Of a stretch of DNA of 64,000 nt, positions 13,901-26,658 are shown one piece after another. Where the stretch lies: NCBI GenBank assembly GCA_012295275.1, contig CM022679.1, positions 19,534,342-19,598,341 on the forward strand. The letters are read 5' to 3'. This DNA is from Chrysomallon squamiferum (Eukaryota; Mollusca; Gastropoda; Neomphalida; Peltospiridae). How positions within the stretch are numbered: position 1 is the first letter of the stretch; each line of letters starts with the position of its first letter. The notes below the pieces were generated by a model. The model was not told the origin of the DNA and made no database searches. It saw only the letters and a program-made list of their open reading frames with translations. A program made the position numbers and the translations under genes.

Positions 13901-16769
13901 ATAAGGAACTGTATTAACAGATAAATTAATGAAATTATGAATATAATTTGTTTAAATATCAACTTTATAGTACATTGTTGACTTTATTTTCATCTGAAGA
14001 AGTCCTTTAAAAAATTTTATTCTGAACCAATCAGAAAACTGCATACAGAGATAACATGTGATGGTCACTTACGGAAGCGGAGTGTTGTCAATAGCAACAA
14101 TGCTGTAAGTCAGTTGTGAATTTGGTGTATTTGGCTGATCACTGTCAGAAGCCTGAAATTGAAAAAATAATAATAATCAGCCAAGATAATTTTATCATTT
14201 TTAAATTAATTTGTTTTTCATGAAAAAACAAACACAGAGTCAAACCCGGCCATACTATTCCAAGAATACAACTGGACTTCACTAAAATCTATTCTGAATT
14301 CTTGTACAAAATATTCTTCTAAACTTAACTCCCATCTTGACTGTTAGTCTTGAAAATCAAACAAAGTGTCAAAAATACTTGTACAGTGCCAACACCTACA
14401 AAAACTTCATCACTACAGTAGGTCAGTATAAATTATTTTAAATTTCTTTAAACATCCTAGTACAAAAATTCATTCAAAACATGGTTTTGACTGGTGTAAA
14501 AGAAATTAAATATACCTGTACAGAGCCAACATCAACAGGTGGTGACTGTCCCTCAGTCACTGTGAATGTGTAGGTGTTGCCCACCAAACCTGGGCCAGCA
14601 AACACTGGATTGTTGTCATTTATATCTGTTATTACAACTCTCAGGCGTGTCGTGTCAAACTGAAAACAAAGAAAATTAATAAAGAAGTTATATAACAATC
14701 AAACTATTCTACATGTCAAATCTGTATCTTTCTGGTCTGCGAGTAATTTAATTAACAATATCAAGGGCAGAGGAATGTTAATTACAACCATCAAATAAAT
14801 GCTGTTATCACAGTTTAATAAACTGATTGTTCAAGACAAACCTTCTGTTCAGGATCTCTCACAGTGATGGTCAAATTGTACTCTGGTATACTTTCACGGT
14901 CCAGTCTTCGGTTATTTCTCACTATACCACTACAAATGAGATAACAAAATATTTTACATGGAGATCATTCATATGCTAAATGATAATCAATTATTTACAA
15001 ATAATTAAAGAACAAAATGTAATATCCGTGACAAACATATTAACTGCATGCAACAAATATTAGTATTAACTAGAAATTGTGGCAAAATATATTTTTGAAT
15101 CTAACAATATGAAATGTTCTGTATTCATAGCTGGACAAAAATTAAGTGTGACATGTCCAATTTTTTTTATTACAGTTAATATAATGTGAAAAAAGACAAT
15201 CACAAAATAAAAATTTAAAAGTATAATATTAATGTATGTGTGTGTGTGTGTGTATGTGTGTGGTGTAGAGTGTGTGTTTGTTTGTGTACACTAGTTTAAA
15301 AACTTACTCAGACTGTCCAATGTTAAAAGTAGTATCCTGTGTGTTTAAGACATTCTCTATAGAAAATGTCAGAACTTTATCATCATCTATGACCTGCCAA
15401 AGAAACACAGTACTAAACATTGGTTTTCTGTGTAGAGAAAACTATATTTAAAAAACAAAAACTAAATGACTAAGATTAAATATCTTTTGTTATTTTTTTG
15501 AATATCACACATTTCCAAGAAAGTCTAAATTTATGTATCTTATAGGATAGTATTTCATTAATCAAAAAAATTAGGTTAGTATTTGCATGTTTCACTAATC
15601 TGGTTTTTCAGAGATATTAGTGTTTCATTAATCTGTAAACAGTGATTTATATTATGTTTCTTGTAATGTTTTTTTAATTTGTTTATAACAGATTATTATT
15701 TTAATAATGTTTTATTGATCTAATAACTTGAGTTACATTTCTTGCAGTAATCTGTTGATTTGTTTGTATTTCTGTAACAAAGAGTAAGAGAAGCAAACTT
15801 ACTGGAGTAGTGAAAATCTGTCGATTCAGATCAATTCCCTCACTCACATAGACTGTATACAGCTCACCAGGAATGTTAGGACTCTTGTTTCCAGCTGTCA
15901 CAATGTCAAGAATTACTGTAACAACTCCCCTGAAATTAACAAAACTTGTAATACAACAGCAGTGCTGGTTTCTCTTACATCTCTGTATAAGACTTGTTAC
16001 CAGTAGTTATAAGATGGTTTGTCAATAATGTATACTGTCAGTTGAAACTTGACTGCAGATTTCAAATCTGACTTTCCCAACTCCTCACAAACATTTTCCC
16101 AGACAGTATCATAAATCAGTTAATGTTTGTTGTTAACTGAGTAATTTCTAGTCTGTTTAGTGCAGTCTAGTGTACTAGACGTAATAAGTGTGGCAGGAGA
16201 ACAGTTTTGTACTGAAATACCTTCTTTCAATAAAATTGTTATTGTGATTATTTTTTTATTACAACTGCAGTGATAATAATGAAAAGTCAGAGCCCTGCTG
16301 ATATTCTACAACTTTATGAAATATTTTAACCCTTTTAATTCCAGCAACTTTTGATGACAACTCAACTTACTTGAGAGCTGGCGTCCCTCCATCAGTTGCT
16401 GAAATGGTTATGGCATATGAATCTCCTTCAGCAAATGTCCCTTGTAAATAAAGAGCATTTTGCTCAAGGATAAATTTACTTGCTGCATTGTTGCTGACAC
16501 TTTGAATGGTGTATGTTATCACATTGTTTGGATTCGAATCAGCATCAGTTGCCTGAATCTGCAAACAGAAAATTATTAAAGTTTAAAAACCTAAGAGTTC
16601 CTCACTTCAGATTTCTTATTACATATTAAGATTTTAAAAATCAGGTGTCTCTTAATTATTTATTTTGATATATGATAATGGTACAATTCCAATAAAATTA
16701 ATTAAATTACTGAAATTAATAATAAAAATTATATAATAATAACAATAATAATAACAATAATAATTATAA

Positions 16770-16806
<37 letters not shown>

Positions 16807-18086
16807 AATATTCAGGTGTTGGACAAATGAAGGATTGTATTAGAAATAACAGTTGTAAATTTACGTGCAATGAATAATAAAAAAATAGTAAAATATTTGT
16901 TGAATAATAACAAAAATAAACAGTATGTGTACATGTGATAAACAAAGTATGTGTCTATGTAAATTGTATTTGAAAAATTATTAGTAATGAATGCCATTAT
17001 TATATATGCCTTAAATTAAAAATATTTTTGTGATTTAATGAAGGAATATGTTAACAACAAAACCATTTATATTCCATGTGAATACATACATTTGTTATAA
17101 AGTCTTTGTTGTAAGTGCCTGCTGGTTTGGTAAATTTTAGTAAATTGGACTGGAAGGTTGGTCTGTTATCATTCACATCAATTACATTCACTGTCAAACC
17201 CTGTGTGGTTGATAGCTTTTCCTTTGTACTTGCTTCTGTCACTCTGACCTGAAATATAAAATACATGAATAGTGTGTTCAAATGTTCAGTGAGTAGCAGT
17301 AAGTGATTACGAAGTTTAGTACAACACACTGAAATATTCAAAATAATCTTTCTCTACATGTGGAAAATTCAGCTAGGAGAACTGTTTAATTTAACAGCTT
17401 CATACAGATTTTTTTATTATTATTATTCAAATAATCACACACTGATGAATAATCAAGGTTTAGCATTATTAGAATCCAAAGTACAAGCATGAATTTTCAT
17501 CTGACATTTTAAAACATTTTGTCAGCAACAGATAAAAAGCTAGATGAAATAACTGTAAAAAAAAAAAGAAAAATGGTGGTTCAACATTTAATAAATACAT
17601 ATATGATGGCTAGGAAAACCAATAAAATCAGAATTATAGTGTTTTTATTTAATGTGTCATACTGTAAATAAAAATTAAGCATTGAGAAATATGGTCTGCT
17701 TTACAAATGACACACTGATGTACACAGCTCCATCATTCAGCAACTGCAGCAGCACTTCATTATCACTGGCTCAGCAACCCCACTTAAGATTCAGTTTTCG
17801 TGTGTGTTTGTGTGCAAATTATTATCAGCTTTTGTGCTGCTGTTTTGCTGATTACCAACCTGAAAAGTGTATGTTTTTTGTCCTGCATCATAGTCCAAGC
17901 CAGGTGCAGCCAATCTGAGAAAACCATCTGTGTCAACTTTAAATGCTGTTGTTCCGATAACTTCATATGTATATGTCTGTTTTGGGTCAGAGGCAGACTG
18001 CATAGACAACAAAAAATGATTGGTGTAATATCAATTTATAATACTCTGCTTAACAGTATTTTATGCTTAAATAATTATAATAATTT

Positions 18087-18126
<40 letters not shown>

Positions 18127-21100
18127 CACACACACACACACAATCAGTATTTTATATTTTATCTTATCTAGTAAATAAAAAATACATGTAAAGATAAAAA
18201 AGCTCACCACATCCTGATCAGTAACAACCAGCTGCAACGTATTTGTAAGACTGGAGTCTCTAACGTGGTCGTTGGTTTTGGCATCTTCACGAATGTAGCC
18301 AATGAAATTTCCAGTAGATGAAGTGACAGTTGGTGGAAAGTTATTAGCAGCAACAACCTTTCCACGGACAATAGCCCGCTGGAATCTGTTAGCTCCTGAT
18401 GTTGGACCTGTCTCTGTAGCCTGGAAACAGAAGTTAGTCCAGTTATTTTAAAGTAACAATTTATAACATACTTCCATCAGATCATTATTCAGACATGCTT
18501 GATGTGGACAAAACCTTGGGTTTTGTCAGAATTCTATTGAAGAAAATGTTGAAAAAATGTAATGCTATCTTCACATCATATCTATCTGTGATTCAATAAA
18601 AAGTTATTTAAAACATATCATTTATCTGAACTTAGTATTATTTTTTAATGAAACCTTCTGTTTTATTTAGAACAGTTAGACAGGGAAAGCTTTATTTCAA
18701 GAAAAACAGTTTCTGTAAAATTTTATTAATTAATCAAATTTTATATAATTCAGTATCAGCAATTTTGAGAAAAATAAATGATACCAACCCGTATGACAAT
18801 CTCGAACTCATTGTTGATGACATCAGCCTTGGTGATAGCACTCCTCAGACTGAGACTTGTAGTGTAGAGCAAACTGCCTGCAGCTGGTCGAACTGACTGA
18901 AGTGGGTTGAATTTAGTTATCAGACCAGCTGGTGTTGCTATCACAAATACATTTTAAATCAATTAAAATCTGTTTAACTTTATAGATAAAGTTATTGGAT
19001 GTTAACATTTATTCTTTTTAATAATTATATGGGAAGATAAAAAATTATTAAAAACAATAATTAAAACAATATCACCTCCATTTACTTATACACAATTATG
19101 CTATCAATATTAAAAGCTATTAATAGCACACACACACACACACACACACATGCACATGCACACATACATGCACACATACACACACACACACATCATTATT
19201 TTATACATTTTCTTCCAAAGAAAATTTATTAGAAATGTTTCAGTATATAATTAAACAGGCTTTTTCACAGTTTGTTGTCTGTTTGTACATATACTGCTTA
19301 TAGATGAGTGTGGGGTGTATATACTGCTTATAGATGAGTGTGGGGTGTATATACTGCTTATAGATGAGTGTGGAGGTGTATATACTGCTTACAGATGAGT
19401 GTGGGGGTGTATATACTGCTTACAGATGAGTGTGGGGTGTATATACTGCTTACAGATGAGTGTGGGGGTGTATATACTGCTTACAGATGAGTATGGGGTG
19501 TATATACTGCTTACAGATGAGTGTGGGGTGTATATACTGCTTATAGATGAGTATGGGGTGTATATACTGCTTATAGATGAGTGTGGGGTGTATATACTGC
19601 TTATAGATGAGTGTGGGGTGTATATACTGCTTACAGATGAGTGTGGGGTGTATATACTGCTTACAGATGAGAGTGGAGGTGTATATACTGCTTATAGATG
19701 AGTGTGGGGTGTATATACTGCTTAGAGATGAGTGTGAGGTGTATATACTGCTTACAGATGAGAGTGGGGTGTATATACTGCTTATAGATGAGTGTGAGGT
19801 GTATATACTGCTTACAGATGAGAGTGGGGTGTATATACTGTTTACAGATGAGTGTGGGGTGTATATACTGCTTATAGATGAGTGTGGGGTGTATATACTG
19901 CTTACAGATGAGTGTGGGGTGTATATACTGCTTACAGATGAGTGTGGGGTGTATATACTGTTTACAGATGAGTGTGGGGTGTATATACTGCTTATAGATG
20001 AGTGTGGGGTGTATATACTGCTTACAGATGAGTGTGGGGGTGTATATACTGCTTACAGATGAGTACAGGGGTGTATATACTGCTTACAGATGAGTGTGGG
20101 GTGTATATACTGCTTACAGATGAGTACAGGGGTGTATATACTGCTTACAGATGAGTGTGGGGTGTATATACTGCTTACAGATGAGTGTGGGGTGTATATA
20201 CTGTTTACAGATGAGTGTGGGGTGTATATACTGCTTACAGATGAGTGTGGGGTGTATATACTGCTTACAGATGAGTACAGGGGTGTATATACTGCTTACA
20301 GATGAGTGTGGGGTGTATATACTGCTTACAGATGAGTGTGGAGGTGTATATACTGCTTGTAAATGAGAGTGGTGTATATATATATAGTGCTCAGTGTATG
20401 TGTGTAGGGTATATATAAAACATACTTTGTTCAATGGTGAAGCTGATGGGATAGTTAAGTGAATCTTGGTCTCTAGCAGCAATGGTTACAGGTGAATTAG
20501 TAGTGTCTGGAATAGCATGGACCTCAAGAACTCCAGTCTAAATAAATGACAAAAGAAGTAATATTAAAAAGAGAAAATGAAGTATTATATTATTATAAAT
20601 CACATAATATTATATAAAAATAAAACTTCAAACAAAGTTATTATATATTTCTACTGTGTAGAAACAGTGCTATTTTAGTAATAAAAATAATAATAATAAT
20701 AAAACATGTTATTTAGAATTTGTATCATATATTAAATGTAAGTTTTAAACTAATTTAAACTGTGAAGTATAACAAAGTACAAAAATACTTTACACTATCA
20801 AATATAACAAACTGTAAAAAAATAATCTACACTATCAAATATAACAAAGTGCAAAAATAGTTTACACTATCAAATATAATAAAATATAAAAATAATCTAC
20901 ACTATCAAATATAACAAAGTGTAAAAGTAATCTACACTATCAAATATAACAAAGCGTAAAAAATACTTTACTGTTTATCAAATATAATTTTATATAAGAG
21001 ATAAAATATAACAGAGTAAAAATAGTTTACAAATCAAATATAACAGAGTAAAAATAGTTAACATTATCAAATTAAAAAAACTATGAAAACTTTTCACACT

Positions 21101-24100
21101 ATCAAATATAACAAAACAGTTTAAACCATCAAGTAAACAGCATACAAAAATAATCTATTCTATCAAATATAATTAATTATATTATGAATTTTTGCAGATA
21201 TAAAAATCTGTTTTTAAAATAATTCAAGCTATAATGCATTAAAATGTTTTCAAGGTTTCATACTTTGAGATATACTAAAATTTAGCAACTTCTAATAGCA
21301 ATTACCACAATTAACTTTATTTACAATTAGATTCATTTGCATCAGTTGAAATGAATTGAACTATGTTTAACTGCTGCGTCTAACATATTAATTTAATTAA
21401 TATTTTCTTACTGTTGAACCAGTAACAACGCTGATGCTGTATTCTGGGTTAAAACACACTGGTGGTGCTGTTGTTGTCAATCTGCAGCCACTGTACTCAA
21501 ACACTGGACCCTGATCATCTCCGTCTGTTATTGTAATGTTGAGAAATGTTACTGATTTTTTCTGTTTGGTTTTATCATCTGGCTGATCCTGTAACATGCA
21601 GAGATTCAATGAAACACTGGAAACCAGCACTGTATGTTAGACTCACATTATATCAGACATTGTCTTATTGCTCAGAAAATACTCTTATACATCACAACTT
21701 ACAAAACAAAAACAAACGTTAAAAATAGAAACACAGATTAGTATTGTTATCTAAAGTTATTCTCCAGTATTTTGCTGAAATTTTATTTACTGTTTTTGTC
21801 ATGATGAAAGACTATTGCACTAAGTATTATTTCATAATCCACGGTTGTAATCATCAGCCTGAATTCCTGCCAAATCAATACTTACAGCTGCCTGGATTCT
21901 CACAATGTAGAATGGTGCATTATTAACATTGACAGCTTCAAAGTCCAGAGTCTCACTAACTGTCACAAATCCCTGGGAAGGGGTTGGAATAGCAAACTTG
22001 GTGAAGCCATCATTCTGTGAAAACAAGTTTTCAATTATTTATCTAAAACATTATTAATGTATTATTGTTATAATTCAAAATATAACCCTTTGTGTTAATT
22101 TTGTTCCAGCAATGTTAGGTTATACATACTTTTAATTCAGCTTTAATTGTTTTTCTTTAACAAATAATTAAAACACTTACTGCATCTCCATTTCCAGGCA
22201 GTATAGCGTATTCAACAACAGCATTCTTCATCCTGTCCAGGTCAGTAGAGGAAACTGATCGGAAAATTGTTATTCCCACAGGCATAAGCTGAACACAAAT
22301 AAAAATAACAGTTTTCATTGAAATCCAGTTCCATTTGATTCTTAATGAAGGAATAATTTCTACTGTTACTGACATTATTCTGATGATTAACTATACAATT
22401 TTGTGATGTCAGCAGATCTGTTTAATCATGAAAGGTAATCCTGCTGAAACATCAAACCAGATAAAAATTTGTTGATTTATATTTTGTTACAAATTAACAA
22501 TATCCTACCTCACTGACAGTAGTAGCATATGGAGCACCTACAAACTGAGGAGCATTATCATTCAAATCAACAATCTGCATCTTCACAAGTGGATAGAATG
22601 GCTGAATTTAAAAAACAGTTAATCAGTTAAACAATACCAAATCAAACTGTAAACAAATTCATCATGATAAAGTCAAATATTTAATTTGGTGTTTGACAAA
22701 AATAATGAAGCAAGTTCTGAAATGGTTGGCTGTATCTTCAAGTACAAATTAAAGTAAACAAATAACATTCATTCTCTTATTACTGAGATTATTGGTTTAG
22801 TCAAAGTACAAGCAATTAACCAGATATTTTCATTTAAAAAAAAAACTGCTATACCAATATTGGTATATTCAGGCTGGTTGGGTTGAGTCAAGATTTGTAA
22901 ATGGATTTGGATTAAAGATAAGAAAGAGAAAAGACAAGAGTGAATTGTAAGCAATAAGATATATATGTGAAGTTGCTGTGACAAAATATGACTTACACTG
23001 GTATTAGTATTATCCTTGCAGATAAGTTCATATTCTACTGAGTTGATGTCATCATTCGCAGCTGGAAACTGGCCCTACAAACAACAAACAAATATAAAAT
23101 CAACTTATTAAATAGTTAATTGCATTATACAAGTATAATTTCAGTATTTCTATGTGATATAACAACCTTAAATGATTTAGAATAATTTCTTATTTATCTG
23201 AAACTTTTTTCTTATTTACATCTAATACTGGTTTATAATAATTTTCTTATTTACATATAATAGTGATTTATAATAATTTTCTTATTTACATCTAATACTG
23301 GTTTATAATAATTTTCTTATTGACATCTAATATTGGTTTATAATAATTTTCCTATTTACATCTAATATTGGTTTATAATAATTTTCTTATTTACATATAA
23401 TAGTGATTTATAATAATTTTCTTATTGACATCTAATATTGGTTTATAATAATTTTCTTACATCCATATAATACTGGTTTTGAATAATTTTCTTATTTAGA
23501 TAAAATATTGGTTTACAATAATTTTCTTACTTACATCTAATATTGGTTTACAATAAATTTTTAATTTACATCTAATACTGGTTTATAATAATTTTCTTAT
23601 TTACATCTAATATTGGTTTATAATAATTTTCTTATTTACATCTAATATTGGTTTATAATAATTTTCTTGTTTACGTCTAATACTGGTCTAGAATAATATT
23701 TTAATTTACATCTACTACTGGTTTATAATAATTTTCCTATTTACATCAACACTTACATCTCTGTCTATAGGTTTTATCATCCGAATTTGCCAGTTACCCA
23801 GGTTAGTGTTCCGAATCAGTTGAAAATAAGTTTTAGGAGGAAGGGAATTATCAGTATTTCTGGTATCATCAGAAAATGTTACTGACTCTATGACTGAACT
23901 GAATGGTAAATTCACTGTGTATCTAGCTGGATTAACTGTAATTAAAATAAAACACAAAATGATAAATATACAAATAAGAAATACATGAATCCAACAAGAG
24001 TTAAAATAATATAAATAATCTTAAAAATAATAATGAAATAATAAATATTTGATAAATTATTCCAATTCCTAGTCATAGAAATTTAGCATTAAATACATTT

Positions 24101-26110
24101 ATAAGTTAAATTACTGTTTATTATCAGTGACTGCATAAATCTTTAATTCCTGTCTTATTATTGTATTTATGATTTTTAAAATTGTTTAAATCTTCTTACA
24201 TCTACTACATACCAGAATAAAAAATTTAAAAAAATATTATAGTTTCTTTCATTTTATATTCACTACAAAATATCTTGTTATTACTATTATTTCAAAAAAT
24301 TAAATTAAATCTATATATGTGTGTGTATGTATATCTTTTGTTTTTCTGTTAACATTGCTGTAAAATAATTTGGTGTGACTGACAGAACATTTCCCAATTA
24401 CACAATCTACAGTGATAAGACATAATTACTGTCAACATCAGTCTGGGTGTTTGCTTCATCAGTGTTGATTTGGCTTGTTGCAACTTCTTGGGTAAATTTT
24501 TCACAGGTGTCTGAAAATAAACAAGCAATCACAAAAATGATTAAAATGAGAGATGAAGTTTACAAATCTAGTCACAGTATTAAAAGGAAATATGTGTTCA
24601 AAACTATGAGACAGTCAAGAATTGGTGTAAAAATTAATTCATTTACTGACAGAAAATAAAAATTGAAATATTTATTTTCAATACTATTTTAAACTGAACA
24701 GTATTAAGAAAATGTATTTTTTTCCTTTATTAAATAATGAAGTGATGTAATTAAAATACTTTCATTTCTGTATGTAGGTTTAGTGATAGGAAATAACTGC
24801 TGAAATACACATACTTGTACTGAATAATACTTTTTTTTTATAGTGTGTTATAAATAAAATTATTGTAGTTTTCTTTAAGATTAAAAGAAATTTTAAAATT
24901 GTAACAAATCACTGAAATAATCCTGAAAATAAAAACATCTAGCCAGTCTATAAACAGTTAACAAATAAATATATTTTATTATGTTTACCAGTCACACATT
25001 GTCAGGTAATAAATATTTCCAAATCCAGTGAAAAAAAAAAAAAATTATTCTAGGCTTCATAACTTTCTAATGACAATATAATTCACTTTTTGATTTTCTT
25101 TAAATCTTTAATTTGTAACATCTTTCTATAAAATGTTGTTTTCACTTCAGTTTAACAGTAAACTTGTAAAGATTTACACATTAACAATAAATACATTTGA
25201 TCCAACTTATTCAAATGCAACCATAAACCTTAACAATCCAACAAGCTATGATGTTGTTTTAAAAAGTGTTGATTTAAAAAAAGGTAAAACCAAGAGCAAA
25301 AAGGTTTTGAAAATAATTTACACATGCAAACATGTGCACAGGTAAAATGCATCATGCAACTGAAAAATGCATTTCCAGTAAAATAATTGCTTCAGTATTT
25401 TGTACTGTTATTCTGAGAGAGATTGTTTTGTTTTCATTCAGTAAGAAAGAATGTAACACAGTCTTTAATACACCAATATGTTGTTGCTGAAATAACCCGA
25501 CATTTCTTTTAACGTGACCTCTGGTCAGGACAGATTTTTCCCATGAATTCAAAGAGTCACGCATCAGACAATCACATGCAGAATTTTAGTTTAAAAAGCA
25601 TACATCCGATCTTTAAAATTTTTCATGCACCTTTTTTGTAATTAAAAAATATAACATACACAAAGCAAAAGACTCAAAATTTCCTGGAAAAAAGAAGAAA
25701 ATAAATATTTTTATATATATATATATTTGATTAAGCATGATTCCAAAGACAGCATCCCACATTCCATTGCATTTCATGATGTGCCATTTAAACCTGAAAT
25801 ACTGCATGAAAATTCATGAGATCCATCTGGACACTGTTGAAAGCCATCACAGTGCTGGGACTTGGACACACATGTGCCGTCATAGCACTGGAAGTAAAGT
25901 GGATCCCACTGACAGTTGTAAGTGTCTTTCCAGTACTCCCAGGTGACATTCCACGAATCATCAAACGTGTTGACAACTGATGCTGTGTAAACAACTTAGA
26001 CATACTAAGATCTGTTGAGCTGTTACATTTCATTTGAAACAGGTTGATACCACTCTAACATGTTGTAGTTACATAAGTTTATGTCTATGCAAACATTCAT
26101 AAAAATATAA

Positions 26111-26161
<51 letters not shown>

Positions 26162-26608
26162 ATACATAGAAATATATATACAGAAAGTCACGATCAGAAA
26201 CAAAAACAAAATTTCAAAAAAAGTAATAAAATAGCTTTTAATTTCTGAATTAATTAAATAATTTTATCAATAATAGTACATTTTTAAAAGCTAAACTAAA
26301 ATCAATGGCAACATAAAGTCAGGAAATACAGACAAAATTTCAAATGGATATCTTCCAATTTCATCATCCTATTTATAACCCTCCAGTAGAGATTCAACCA
26401 GAAAACATTGGCAAAGTAATGTTTTACTTTGTTAGTTTCATCTTTAAATACTAAATGTTGTTTGTAAGAAAAGTTTAATATTTAATAAAATAGTAATTCA
26501 TTTTCTGCAAAAGATTAGTTTTGTTCATACTATTAAGATTTTTTATTTTAAAATCAAATGACTGTAAAATTCTGAAATTTTCATATTATGTAATACAGAA
26601 AACCTTAA

Positions 26609-26658
<50 letters not shown>

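Noticed and set aside
17682-18171. Plus-strand frames of 78 and 123 codons
   Set aside because: Antisense shadows of the cadherin exon 17860-17997 and of (GACA)n.
19285-20375. CRISPR-like array
   Set aside because: Units are head-to-tail without unique spacers; this is a eukaryotic minisatellite.
19399-20482. Long open frames (up to 151 codons) of VYILLTDECG/GCIYCLQMSV repeats
   Set aside because: They come from a 30-bp minisatellite inside an intron between phase-compatible cadherin exons; the unit length divisible by three keeps frames open on both strands.
25788-26033. 81-codon minus-strand frame starting MKCNSSTDLSMSK
   Set aside because: Out-of-frame shadow of the LDLa exon; the phase-1 reading gives the six-Cys domain.
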